Below are positions 1 through 8,327 of a stretch of DNA of 15,615 nucleotides, one piece after another. The translations under genes and the position numbers were made by a program. The notes beneath the pieces were generated by a model that worked only from the letters and a program-made list of their open reading frames with translations, had not been told where the DNA came from and ran no database searches. Position 1 is the stretch's first letter. The number at the start of each line of letters is the position of its first letter. This DNA comes from an uncultured Lachnospiraceae bacterium (lineage in GTDB: Bacteria; Bacillota; Clostridia; Lachnospirales; Lachnospiraceae): contig CAKZZH010000006.1 of NCBI GenBank assembly GCA_937885345.1, positions 1-15,615 of the forward strand, written 5' to 3'.

Positions 1-240
1 GGTTGAACCGCTATCTGTTGAACCACTACCAGTTGAACCGCTGTCCGTTGAACCGCTATCCGTTGAACCACTACCAGTTGAACCGCTGTCCGTTGAACCA
101 CTGCCCGTTGAACCACTGCCCGTTGAACCGCTATCCGTTGAACCGCTATCTGTTGAACCACTGCCAGTTGAACCGCTGTCTGTTGAACCGCTATCTGTTG
201 AACCGCTGTCAGTCGAACCCGAATCATCGGAACCGGTGTC
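1..240 (-). repeat. Nested 15-bp / 45-bp minisatellite encoding (D/G)SGST
   Basis: Fourteen clean 15-bp units occupy 1-210, with two diverged units at 211-240; the array continues past the left edge. Each unit encodes Asp-Ser-Gly-Ser-Thr or Gly-Ser-Gly-Ser-Thr. The two forms are linked haplotypes: Asp units always use AGC for the following Ser and Gly units always use AGT. At 1-90 the trimer Asp(GAT)-Gly(GGT)-Asp(GAC) occurs twice, giving a 45-bp higher-order period. All lengths are multiples of three, so gain or loss of units keeps the frame and changes only linker length. Confidence 0.95.
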
Positions 241-2220
241 GGTTCTGGAAATCCACTTAGCATGAATGTACAGATTAGTCTTGACCGGCGCCGTAGGGTC
301 AAAAGCAACCTCTATCTGCTCGCCCTCTGCATCCGTAGAGTATGTAAACCATCCGGTAAACATCTGATCAACAACGGGAGGAACAAGATTATTTCCAAGT
401 TCTGTAATCCTGCTGAACACTGCACCCTTGGCAAGGTAATAGGTACTCGTCTGATCGTAACCGTCATATACGGCAACTGTTCTGTAATCATTTCCCTTAT
501 ATACTCTGAACAATTCGCCGACCGTAAGTGAAACGGTATTGTAAATATATGTATCAAAACCATCCGAGAAAGCAGCGGTAAAATAAATACAATCCGTTGC
601 TTCAAGCTGCTGCTCAAGCACCTTGGCAATGAAATCCGTTGCAGTGCCGTCACTTAAATTACCCGTTGAGAGATCAAGATTGAAATTGGGGTAATTCTGA
701 GTATCGCAGTCCATAGTGGCCTTAAAGAAATAAATATCACTTGTCATCGTATCATCGACAGAATCGATACTGCCGGCCACATAATGAGGATCCTCGGTAC
801 TTACATATATGCCTGCCTTAAAATCATAACCATCATAAGTCACGCTGTTTATAAAGCTCTTATATCCATCATATCTTAGACCGATCTGATCCTTATTAGC
901 ACCATCGATGAGAAGTTCTTCTTCGAATGTATCCGTAATGGTCCATCGGGGCGTGAAAACGGTATCTCCGGTAATAAGCGTGGAATCGGTAATGACAGAT
1001 GTTCCCTCCTGAATCAGATTACCGTCCGCATCATACCAGCCGAGGAAGGTATAACCCGTTCTTGCACCTTTATCGGTTATGGTCGGAACCGCGTGACCAT
1101 TAGCTATCCACTCCTGTAAATAAACAGCTTCTACGCCATCATCCTTGACAGAATAATCAACAGGATTGATATCATATGAACCGCTTGTCTGATCAAAGGT
1201 AGCGGGAGTAACGGTATCCGCCATAAAATCAAGATCAAACACTATATCACTCCACTGAGCAATAAGTCCGATATTATAGAGGATCCTATAATCCGACTTG
1301 CTATCATAGAGTTTAGTAGTGTCCGTAACACCGTTAACGGTAAGTTGCCATCCGTCAAATCTTCTTCCGTACCAATCGGCAGGATCGGAAGGAAAGGTAA
1401 TTGTTGTTCCGGCTGTGATCGAATTAATTACATCTGTCGGTTTAGGGACGTCTCTGCCGGCATCATTATAATTGATCGTCTCGGTACATGCATGATGTCC
1501 GAGAAGATCGCCTACCTTAAAGGTTACGGGATCATATTCGTATGAAGCATATTTATTCTTAAAAACAGGAGTAACCGTAAGTGTGGCATCATTGCTGTCA
1601 AAGGATTTAATTATGTCGACAAAGCCTTCGGTCGTCATATCAAGAGTGATCGTATCTGAGTTGGTTGAATCGGGTACATACGTCTCCTTAACGGTATCAT
1701 ACGCAACTCTGGTATTACCGTTACTGTCTTTAACATAATATCCGAATGTTGATTCGTTTGAATTAGATGCCCCGAAATCTGCGAATGTGAATTTGCAGGA
1801 TATCGGATAACCATTGTTATCATTTACAGTTGAAGATGTAACCGTACCCGAGAAATCGTACTGGGCATATAATATAATCGAACTTGTGAAGGTCTGATTC
1901 AGAATATAATTATCATCATCCGGATCTACGGAAAAGCTTTTGTTATTGTTTGTCCATGCTGATACGGTATATCCATATCCCTCCAGAACTCCCAGTGTTG
2001 CAGCATTGGTTGCAGCGGTCGGAAATGAATCAATCTTTTTATTGTCATTAACCGATACAATTTCAATTGCGGCCGAAATCAGCTTATTACTTTTGAAAGT
2101 AACCGTAACAACGCCCGCAGCATACACCGTCTTGGCCGGCCATGCCACAGCCGCCAGGATAAGTGCAAACGTAACAACGAATGCCCACACTTTCTTTTGT
2201 TTTCTCATCAATCTCTTCAT
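1..2220 (-). CDS. Secreted surface protein with InlB B-type repeats and Ser-Gly-Ser-Thr linker (3' end outside window)
   Basis: This is an open frame of 740 codons with no stop, running off the left edge, so the C-terminus is unseen. The start is ATG at 2220, 8 bases downstream of an AAAGGAG ribosome site. Residues 1-35 form a Sec signal peptide: KR-rich N-region, hydrophobic core about 12-27, likely cleavage near VYA-AG (34/35). The mature part shows several Listeria-Bacteroides (Flg_new / InlB B-type) units, recognised by aromatic-GW and Tyr-Ala-x-aromatic endings: ILYAQY near 116, RRFDGW near 286, GYTFLGWYDADG near 389-400 with a TPRW ending, and FTGWFT near 621 ending in IHAKW near 656. 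From about 661 it turns into a (D/G)SGST pentapeptide linker. Such proteins are extracellular and often wall-anchored adhesins; a C-terminal anchor or further domain would lie beyond the window. The ligand is unknown. It has its own promoter and a long leader. Identification as a repeat surface protein is strong; its role is inferred. Confidence 0.88.
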   Translation of the reverse strand, partial: MKRLMRKQKKVWAFVVTFALILAAVAWPAKTVYAAGVVTVTFKSNKLISAAIEIVSVNDNKKIDSFPTAATNAATLGVLEGYGYTVSAWTNNNKSFSVDPDDDNYILNQTFTSSIILYAQYDFSGTVTSSTVNDNNGYPISCKFTFADFGASNSNESTFGYYVKDSNGNTRVAYDTVKETYVPDSTNSDTITLDMTTEGFVDIIKSFDSNDATLTVTPVFKNKYASYEYDPVTFKVGDLLGHHACTETINYNDAGRDVPKPTDVINSITAGTTITFPSDPADWYGRRFDGWQLTVNGVTDTTKLYDSKSDYRILYNIGLIAQWSDIVFDLDFMADTVTPATFDQTSGSYDINPVDYSVKDDGVEAVYLQEWIANGHAVPTITDKGARTGYTFLGWYDADGNLIQEGTSVITDSTLITGDTVFTPRWTITDTFEEELLIDGANKDQIGLRYDGYKSFINSVTYDGYDFKAGIYVSTEDPHYVAGSIDSVDDTMTSDIYFFKATMDCDTQNYPNFNLDLSTGNLSDGTATDFIAKVLEQQLEATDCIYFTAAFSDGFDTYIYNTVSLTVGELFRVYKGNDYRTVAVYDGYDQTSTYYLAKGAVFSRITELGNNLVPPVVDQMFTGWFTYSTDAEGEQIEVAFDPTAPVKTNLYIHAKWISRTDTGSDDSGSTDSGSTDSGSTDSGSTGSGSTDSGSTDSGSTGSGSTGSGSTDSGSTGSGSTDSGSTDSGSTGSGSTDSGST

Positions 2221-2389
2221 ACACAAATCTCCTTTACGTGCATACGATCCTTGTAAAACAACTATAAAGATATATATCGGGGCTGATCGTCCCACTGCTA
2301 CACATCCGGTTCATTACCTCCGTTGTAAAATAAAACCGGTGCTTTTAATCGCCTAAATCACTAGGTTTTATAGACATACTTTGCCCATC
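2221..2389 (-). promoter_or_regulatory. Long structured 5' leader of the surface-protein gene, unassigned
   Basis: The promoter at 2396-2424 predicts a start near 2389, giving a leader of about 169 nt. By eye the transcript can form a closing stem CUAUAAA/UUUAUAG (about 2367-2373 with 2256-2262), an inner hairpin CCUA-UAGG (about 2351-2364), and a six-pair stem CCGGUU/AACCGG (about 2306-2338) whose loop carries a GGAGG sequence. This is a multi-branch arrangement typical of a cis-acting RNA. I compared it mentally with c-di-GMP-I, c-di-GMP-II, ydaO, TPP, cobalamin, ZTP and T-box consensus elements and found no convincing match. Some fragments (GGGCAAA near 2382-2388, UAGC near 2297-2300) only faintly recall GEMM. 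Function is unknown. Confidence 0.4.
2234..2314 (-). CDS. Possible short upstream ORF / leader peptide (26 or 23 codons)
   Basis: A small frame in the surface-protein leader begins at ATG 2314 or at the in-frame ATG 2305 and ends at TAA 2234-2236. The stop overlaps the AAAGGAG ribosome site of the surface protein. A GGAGG lies just upstream: too close (about 2 nt) to the first ATG, and at a long but usable 11 nt from the second. The predicted peptide from the second ATG starts MCSSGTISPD and has no recognisable motif. The position of its stop would suit translational coupling to the main gene. It may equally be chance, because the same bases form the proposed RNA structure. Confidence 0.25.
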   Translation of the reverse strand: MNRMCSSGTISPDIYLYSCFTRIVCT

Positions 2390-2395
2390 ATCCCT

Positions 2396-2424
2396 ATTAT
2401 GTAACATTTTATGAATTAAGTCAA
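2396..2424 (-). promoter_or_regulatory. Sigma-A promoter of the surface-protein gene
   Basis: On the minus strand, TTGACT (2419-2424) is followed by a 17-bp spacer and CATAAT (2396-2401), each one mismatch from consensus. The -35 starts only four bases after the 3' arm of the parC terminator hairpin, so terminator and promoter abut. Confidence 0.75.
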
Positions 2425-2428
2425 TAGT

Positions 2429-2463
2429 AAAAAGCCTATAACCTTGGGGGTTATAGGCTTTTT
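2429..2463 (-). terminator. Rho-independent terminator after parC
   Basis: A perfect 15-bp inverted repeat, AAAAAGCCTATAACC with its complement around a 5-nt loop, has a run of T on both sides. It lies 25 bases past the parC stop and should end the thrC-to-parC transcript. The run of A/T flanks allows it to act in both directions, although nothing on the plus strand here needs it. Confidence 0.9.
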
Positions 2464-2488
2464 GGGGTATTTTTTCGCAAATTTGTTC

Positions 2489-4744
2489 CTATAATTTGAC
2501 TTTGGAACCCTGTCCACCACGTTTTGCGGTCTTAAAACGCCTCAAACTAACGCTCTTTCCGTGATAATCCGCGGTTACATCATCCTCGTTGGAAATGATA
2601 TATACTTCATCGACCTCATCCTTGCCGTTAAGCTTGATACCGGTAACTCCGACGGCGGTCTTCTTCTTCTCGGGCACTTCGGAAATCGGGAATTTGAGGA
2701 AGTGTCCATCCTTGGTCTGAAGAACAACCAGCTTATCAAACGCAATTGCACTTGAAGCAGGATAAATGGCAACAACCCTGTCGTTCTCAAGAAGCTTTGT
2801 CGCGGCGATCGTTTTACGCGATGCTGCATCAAACTCGGAGCCGTCAACGATCTTCATATAGCCCTGTGCCGTTACAAAGAGATATTTATGCCCTACCTCA
2901 TTACCATCAAGGCAGAGAAACACGATATCTTCCTTGCTGCTGTCATAATTGGAAACATTATCCACCGGAACACCCTTATCCTTCGGCTTAACAAAAGGAA
3001 TATCAAGGAGCTTTATTCTGTGAAGATTACCGGCTGATGTGTACATACAAATCTTGGCCGTATTAAGGCAGCTCATTACATAATTATTCTCCGCATATAC
3101 CGATTCTTTATTACGTTCAAATGCGGCAGTATCCATAGTCTTAACATATCCGAAACGGTCCATGGCAAAGACGATCTCCTGCTCCACGATCTTCGGTTCC
3201 TCATAAACCGCAGCCTCCGCATCTATGATCTCGGTAAGGCGGGGCATTGCATACTCTTTCTTAATATGCTCAAGATCCCTCTTAATGGCACGGCGCATAG
3301 CTTTCCTGTTAGACAGAAGGTCTTCGTATTCGGCTATTTTACCGAGGGTTTCCTCGTATTCCTTCTGAAGTGCCTCGATCTCGAGACCGATAAGTCTGTA
3401 CAAACGGAGCTGAAGAATAGCATCCGCCTGTCTCTCGGTAAAATGAAGCTTCGCCGCATTCTTCTTTGACTCCTCGCTCTTGAATTTTATCTCATCGATA
3501 TTACCTGTGGTCAGACATGCCTTTGCCTGTGCCTGATTCTTACATCCTCGCAGGATTTCGATAATAAGATCTATGATATTGCAAGCCTTTATAAGGCCTT
3601 CCTTAATCTCTTTGTTGTCATATTCCTTCTTAAGGAGCGTGTTGTATTTACGCGTAGCAAGCTCGAACTGGAATGCTACATGATGTTGTAAAATCCCCTT
3701 AAGTCCGAACACCTCAGGCCTTCCGTCAGCGATAACGAGCATATTCACGCCGAAAGTATCCTCAAGTCTCGTCTTCTTGAAAAGAAGATTCTTAAGTTTC
3801 TCTACATCCGCATTCTTTTTAAGCTCAAGAACGATCCTGATACCTTCCTTGGAAGATTCGTTGGAAATATCGGTGATATCCTGCGTCTTCTTCGTCTCGA
3901 TAAGATCCACGACATCACTGATGAATTTACCGATGCCCTGCCCGATCATGGTATAAGGGATCTCGCTTATAACAAGCTTATCCTTATCGCGTCCCTTACC
4001 CTGCTCAAACTCAACCTTTCCGCGAAGTTTTATTTTGCCTGCTCCGGTCTCGTATATCTCAAGAAGTTCACTCTTGTTGACCACGAGTCCGCCTGTCGGA
4101 AAATCCGGTCCGGGCATATACTGCATAAGTTCCTCGGTGGATATATCCTCATTGTCCATATAGGCGATAACGGCATCCACAACCTCTCCGAGATTATGCG
4201 TGGGAATACTCGTCGTCATACCGACCGCTATACCCTCCGCACCGTTAACGAGCACATTCGGTATCCTTACGGGAAGCACCGCAGGTTCTGTCTCGGTCTC
4301 GTCAAAGTTCGGCACAAAATCCACCACATCTTTATCAAGGTCCTTAAGATAAACCTCCTGTGTGAATTTCTTAAGACGGGCCTCGGTGTAACGCATCGCA
4401 GCGGCGCCGTCACCCTCTATGGAGCCGAAATTACCGTGTCCGTCGACAAGCGCCATTCCCCTCTTAAAATCCTGCTCTAAAACGACCAGGGTCTCATAGA
4501 TCGAAGAATCGCCGTGCGGATGGTATTTACCCATTGCATCACCGACAATTCTCGCCGATTTACGGTGGGGTTTGTCGTAATTAAGCCCAAGCTGATCCAT
4601 TGCATAAAGTACACGCCTTTGAACCGGCTTCAGTCCGTCCCTTACATCCGGAACGGCTCTTGATGTGATGACACTCATCGAATAATCTATATAGGATTTC
4701 TGCATTACATCGGAGTATTCGGTTTTAAGAATTGTTTCTGACAT
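2489..4744 (-). CDS. parC: Type IIA topoisomerase cleavage subunit, ParC type (GyrA/ParC family)
   Basis: 751 residues. It is the DNA-cleaving subunit of an ATP-dependent type IIA topoisomerase working with the ParE-type subunit just upstream. The winged-helix region shows QRRVLYAM (42-49) and GDAMGKYHPHGDSSIYE (68-84). The catalytic Arg-Tyr is R118-Y119 in AAMRYTEARL. Quinolone-determining positions carry S80 and E84, the usual susceptible-type residues. The C-terminal domain (about 500-751) is the beta-pinwheel. A GyrA box (QRRGGKG) is not at its usual place in the first blade, where ERNKESVYAEN is seen instead; this favours topoisomerase IV (decatenation) over gyrase. A related KRGGQG lies at the extreme C-terminus (741-746). 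Start ATG 4744 follows AAGGAG by six bases; the gap to parE is 32 bp. Absence of dnaA/recF neighbours also fits a second, ParC-like pair, but GyrA naming cannot be excluded. Confidence 0.9.
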   Translation of the reverse strand: MSETILKTEYSDVMQKSYIDYSMSVITSRAVPDVRDGLKPVQRRVLYAMDQLGLNYDKPHRKSARIVGDAMGKYHPHGDSSIYETLVVLEQDFKRGMALVDGHGNFGSIEGDGAAAMRYTEARLKKFTQEVYLKDLDKDVVDFVPNFDETETEPAVLPVRIPNVLVNGAEGIAVGMTTSIPTHNLGEVVDAVIAYMDNEDISTEELMQYMPGPDFPTGGLVVNKSELLEIYETGAGKIKLRGKVEFEQGKGRDKDKLVISEIPYTMIGQGIGKFISDVVDLIETKKTQDITDISNESSKEGIRIVLELKKNADVEKLKNLLFKKTRLEDTFGVNMLVIADGRPEVFGLKGILQHHVAFQFELATRKYNTLLKKEYDNKEIKEGLIKACNIIDLIIEILRGCKNQAQAKACLTTGNIDEIKFKSEESKKNAAKLHFTERQADAILQLRLYRLIGLEIEALQKEYEETLGKIAEYEDLLSNRKAMRRAIKRDLEHIKKEYAMPRLTEIIDAEAAVYEEPKIVEQEIVFAMDRFGYVKTMDTAAFERNKESVYAENNYVMSCLNTAKICMYTSAGNLHRIKLLDIPFVKPKDKGVPVDNVSNYDSSKEDIVFLCLDGNEVGHKYLFVTAQGYMKIVDGSEFDAASRKTIAATKLLENDRVVAIYPASSAIAFDKLVVLQTKDGHFLKFPISEVPEKKKTAVGVTGIKLNGKDEVDEVYIISNEDDVTADYHGKSVSLRRFKTAKRGGQGSKVKL

Positions 4745-4776
4745 CTCATTCTCCTTGTAAATATTCTTAAAAACAA

Positions 4777-6693
4777 TTAAATATCAAGCATTGCATCATG
4801 CGCGTTCGCATGTATAAAATCACGTCTCGGGGAAACGTCGGTACCCATGAGCATCGATGTGATATCTGAGGCCATCTTGGCATCTTCGATCTCCACCTGC
4901 TTTAATATCCTGGTTTCGGGATTGAGCGTAGTCTCCCATAACTGGTCGGCATCCATCTCTCCGAGTCCTTTATATCTCTGCAGTGTAAAATTCTCTCCTT
5001 CATGCTTTGCTCTGTACTTTTCAAGTGCCTTATCATCATAGAGATATTCGCCCTGCCCTTTCTTGGGCACAACCTTATAGAGAGGAGGCGTCGCAAGATA
5101 TACATGTCCCTCCTGAATAAGGTCCGGCATAAACCTGTAGAAGAAAGTAAGAAGAAGCGTATCGATATGTGCTCCGTCGACATCGGCATCGGTCATAAAA
5201 ATAATTTTGTTATATCTGAGTTTGCTGATATCAAAGTCATTTCCGTACCCTTCCGAGAAGCCGCATCCGAATGCTGTGATCATTGTCTTGATCTCGGCAT
5301 TTGCAAGCACTTTGTCCATGGATGCTTTCTCGACATTAAGGATTTTACCTCTGATCGGCATAATGGCCTGAGTACGACGGTTGCGCGCCATCTTGGCAGA
5401 ACCTCCGGCGGAATCTCCCTCTACGATGAAGATCTCACATTCCTCGGGATTACGGCTCTCGCAATTGGCGAGTTTGCCGGTGCCGTCAACAGAGAATTTC
5501 TGCTTAACAAGGAGGTTCGTCTTCGTTTTCTCTTCAGCCTTGCGGATCTTCGCGCTCTTTTCGGCGCAGGCTATGGTTTTCTTCAGGTTCTCCAGATTCT
5601 TATCATAATACCGTTCCAGTTCTTCGCCTGTGATATCCGCCACAGCCTTCTGAGCGTCAGGGTTATCCAGCTTTGTTTTCGTCTGGCCTTCAAAACGCGG
5701 GTCCGGGTGCTTCACGGCAATGATGGCCGTCATGCCGCAGCGGGCGTCGGCGCCCGTAAAGTTTTCATCCTTTTCCTTTAAAATGCCCAGTTCACGTGCA
5801 TAGCTGTTAATAAGCATGGTGAACCTGGCCTTAAAGCCTGTGATATGCGTGCCGCCCTCCTGCGTATAAATATTATTACAGAAGCCGAGGATCTCTTCCT
5901 GAAATTCATCCACAAACTGGAATGCAACCTCAACCTCAATCCCATCCCTGTTTTCTTTGTAATAAGCAACATCCATAACCGAAGTCTTACCGGCATTAAG
6001 TGCCGTTACATATGCGGTAAGTCCGTCAGGCTCGTGAAAGGTTATTTTCTCGGCAGAGCCTTCTCTCTTATCCTCATACATTATCGTGAGCCCGGGATTA
6101 AGATATGCAGTCTCATGAAGCCTGCTCTTAATACTTTCCGCGCGGAATTCGGTCTTCTCAAATATCTCCGGATCGGGTAAGAATGTTACTTCCGTTCCGC
6201 TGTCATTCTTACGGCAGGTTCCGCATTCACGAAGCTTGTATACCGCTTTACCACGCTCGTAGCGCTGCTCGTACACGATACCGTCCTTGCGGATTTTAAC
6301 CTCAAGCCATGTGGACAGTGCGTTAACAACCGATGCACCTACACCATGAAGACCACCGGATATTTTATATCCGCCGTCACCGAATTTACCACCGGCATGG
6401 AGCATGGTGAAAACCACCTCAACCGCAGGTATCCCTGCCTTGGGATGTATTCCTACGGGGATTCCTCGGCCGTTATCGGTAATGGTCGCGGTGCCGTCCT
6501 TATTGAGTGTAACATAAATAGAATCGCAGAAACCTGCAAGATGCTCGTCAACCGAGTTATCCATAATCTCGTATATAAGATGATTGAGACCTTTGGTGGA
6601 GGTCGAACCGATATACATTCCCGGTCTTCTTCTTACTGCTTCAAGTCCCTCCAGGATCGATATACTGGAGGCATCATATTCATTCTTAGACAT
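4777..6693 (-). CDS. parE: Type IIA topoisomerase ATPase subunit, ParE type (GyrB/ParE family)
   Basis: 638 residues, the usual length of a short GyrB/ParE. It binds and hydrolyses ATP to drive strand passage with the ParC-type subunit encoded next. The GHKL ATPase shows E42 and N46 (YEIMDNSVDE), D73 (DNGRGIP) and the lid GGLHGVGA (113-120). The transducer lysine loop is QTKTKL (337-342). The TOPRIM domain has EGDSAGG (425-431), PIRGKILNVEKA (446-457) and the metal site DADVDG (502-507). The C-terminal tail has QRYKGLGEMD (572-581). Start ATG 6693 follows AAGGGAAG by about eight bases; only 14 bp separate it from the kinase stop, so it is co-transcribed. GyrB versus ParE cannot be settled by motifs alone; ParE is preferred from the partner's C-terminal domain and the location. 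Confidence 0.9.
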   Translation of the reverse strand: MSKNEYDASSISILEGLEAVRRRPGMYIGSTSTKGLNHLIYEIMDNSVDEHLAGFCDSIYVTLNKDGTATITDNGRGIPVGIHPKAGIPAVEVVFTMLHAGGKFGDGGYKISGGLHGVGASVVNALSTWLEVKIRKDGIVYEQRYERGKAVYKLRECGTCRKNDSGTEVTFLPDPEIFEKTEFRAESIKSRLHETAYLNPGLTIMYEDKREGSAEKITFHEPDGLTAYVTALNAGKTSVMDVAYYKENRDGIEVEVAFQFVDEFQEEILGFCNNIYTQEGGTHITGFKARFTMLINSYARELGILKEKDENFTGADARCGMTAIIAVKHPDPRFEGQTKTKLDNPDAQKAVADITGEELERYYDKNLENLKKTIACAEKSAKIRKAEEKTKTNLLVKQKFSVDGTGKLANCESRNPEECEIFIVEGDSAGGSAKMARNRRTQAIMPIRGKILNVEKASMDKVLANAEIKTMITAFGCGFSEGYGNDFDISKLRYNKIIFMTDADVDGAHIDTLLLTFFYRFMPDLIQEGHVYLATPPLYKVVPKKGQGEYLYDDKALEKYRAKHEGENFTLQRYKGLGEMDADQLWETTLNPETRILKQVEIEDAKMASDITSMLMGTDVSPRRDFIHANAHDAMLDI

Positions 6694-6707
6694 TTGAATT
6701 ACTTCCC

Positions 6708-8327
6708 TTACTCTGTGATTGTTTCTTCGTTACCTTCTTCATAGATCTTCAGTTCAAACCAGAAGGTGCTGCCCTTTCCGGGCGCCGATTTAACGCCGTA
6801 TTTGGCGTCGTGAAGCTTAAGTATATTATTAACTATGGACAGACCAAGACCCGTTCCCGATGTCGCTCTCTTATGAGTCTTATCGATCTTGTAATATCTG
6901 TCCCATATATTCTTCTGTTCACCGGGTGCAATACCTTTGCCGTGGTCTATTACTTCAAGTCTTACAATATTGCCATGCACTATCTGTCTTACAATAACCG
7001 TCTTGTCATCTCCGGCATAATTGATGGCGTTGTTGATAAGGTTGTATACGACCTGATAAATCTTGTATTCATCGGCATATACTCTGACATTTTCCCTGTA
7101 TTCAAAACTCACATTATAGCCCTGCTGTCCTGCGAGCTTAGTGAATCTGTGCATAACCTCGGTTATCTTCGTTGTAAAATCAAAGACCTCCGCGTTCAAT
7201 ACCATTACACCTGCCTGAAGCTTGCTTAAATCCAGAAGATCGTTAACAAGATTGGTAAGTCTGTTGGCTTCATCAATAATAACCTGCGTGTTCTCAGGAT
7301 TATTCTCACCGGGAATATCCCTCATAGCCTCAGCGTACGCGGTTATCATGGTCAGCGGTGTACGAAGATCATGAGACACATTGGCTATAAGATCCTTACG
7401 AAGGTTCTCGGTTCTTCCAAGTTCTTCGGCCGCATAATTAAGCGTCTCAGAGAGTTCCTCAACCTCCTTGAAACCTTTACCGGAAAATTTGGTGTCGAAC
7501 TCGCCTTCAGCAAGCCTCTTGGCAGAATTATTGATCTTGATTATAGGCCTCGAAACAAGGAGTGAGATCACAAATGCAAGCCCGAGTCCCAGAACAATAA
7601 ATATGATCGAAATATATATAAACTGCCTCTGAAGCGTCACAACCGTCGCATCCACAGGAGTTATAAGAGAACTCATAAGAAGAAGATATTCATCTCCGTC
7701 AGTACTTGTTACAATACCTGCGAATACAAGCGTCGTCTGAGAATTGTTATCGCCCCAGATCCTCATATCTCCCGAATAAGAACGCGACTCGCCCGGGATT
7801 AACCCGTCAAACGAAGGAAGCGTGGGGCCTTCACCGCCGCTTGTATCGTCTGCAGGCATCTCACCGGTAGGCATCTCACCGGTAGGCATCGAGTCCCCCG
7901 CGGTCTGCATCTCGCCGTTGTACCCGCCGGACATACCCATATTACGATAACGTCCGTCAACCTCGAAAGTTACCTTACCTCCGGCCTCTTTAGCCCTATT
8001 ATACAGTTCATCGTATTCCTTGCTTCCGAATATGTATATATGAGCCGAATTCATAAGATTGGAACTGTAAACACTCTCTGCCTGTGAATTGACAAGATTG
8101 ATACTTATGTCATATTCATCGGCAACGCTCTGTATTACATTCGCGAGGTTCTCCGAATCAAGCTCCGCAAGGAGCTCATTCGAAGCCTTATTGAGTTCGA
8201 AAGTCTTAATACTCTTGTAAAAGCTGCTGAGATGAACTATCTGAAAATACCACAGAAGTATAAGAAGTATAACCGTAAACCCTAGCAAATATATGAACAA
8301 ACGCCATTTTAAACTAATCTTCTTCAT
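6708..8327 (-). CDS. Sensor histidine kinase (HAMP, HisKA, HATPase_c)
   Basis: 539 residues, a membrane two-component kinase that should phosphorylate the response regulator encoded just before it. Order: TM1 about 11-31, extracellular sensor about 32-235, TM2 about 236-258, HAMP (RPIIKINNSAKRLAEGEFD) about 260-310, H-box VSHDLRTPL with phospho-acceptor H319, N-box NLINNAINY (429-437), G1 DHGKG (461-465), G2 GTGLGLSI (491-498). The sensor contains a Met- and Gly-rich low-complexity insert (about 130-158) with two identical MPTGE repeats; the rest of the sensor matches no domain I recognise. The start overlaps the regulator's end by 14 nt. No strong ribosome site precedes ATG 8327, which fits translational coupling. 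The signal is unknown; metal or redox sensing by the methionines is speculation. Confidence 0.93.
   Translation of the reverse strand: MKKISLKWRLFIYLLGFTVILLILLWYFQIVHLSSFYKSIKTFELNKASNELLAELDSENLANVIQSVADEYDISINLVNSQAESVYSSNLMNSAHIYIFGSKEYDELYNRAKEAGGKVTFEVDGRYRNMGMSGGYNGEMQTAGDSMPTGEMPTGEMPADDTSGGEGPTLPSFDGLIPGESRSYSGDMRIWGDNNSQTTLVFAGIVTSTDGDEYLLLMSSLITPVDATVVTLQRQFIYISIIFIVLGLGLAFVISLLVSRPIIKINNSAKRLAEGEFDTKFSGKGFKEVEELSETLNYAAEELGRTENLRKDLIANVSHDLRTPLTMITAYAEAMRDIPGENNPENTQVIIDEANRLTNLVNDLLDLSKLQAGVMVLNAEVFDFTTKITEVMHRFTKLAGQQGYNVSFEYRENVRVYADEYKIYQVVYNLINNAINYAGDDKTVIVRQIVHGNIVRLEVIDHGKGIAPGEQKNIWDRYYKIDKTHKRATSGTGLGLSIVNNILKLHDAKYGVKSAPGKGSTFWFELKIYEEGNEETITE
7855..7890 (-). repeat. 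15-bp tandem repeat inside the kinase sensor domain
   Basis: Two perfect copies of GGCATCTCACCGGTA (7855-7869 and 7870-7884) plus the first six bases of a third encode MPTGE-MPTGE-MP on the minus strand. The unit is a multiple of three, so copy-number change would keep the frame. Confidence 0.9.

Noticed and set aside
1..240. A CRISPR array
   Set aside because: The 15-bp units are directly adjacent, in frame and without unique spacers.
3..260. A plus-strand Asn-Arg-Cys-Pro-Leu repeat protein
   Set aside because: It is the antisense reading of the SGSTD minisatellite, with no ribosome site or promoter.
2281..2395. A canonical c-di-GMP-I (GEMM) riboswitch
   Set aside because: Only short fragments resemble it; the GGGACGCAAAGCC block and the tetraloop-receptor helix are not in the right order.
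5002..5781. A 259-codon plus-strand frame opposite parE
   Set aside because: Shadow of the well-supported topoisomerase gene; no domain and no ribosome site.
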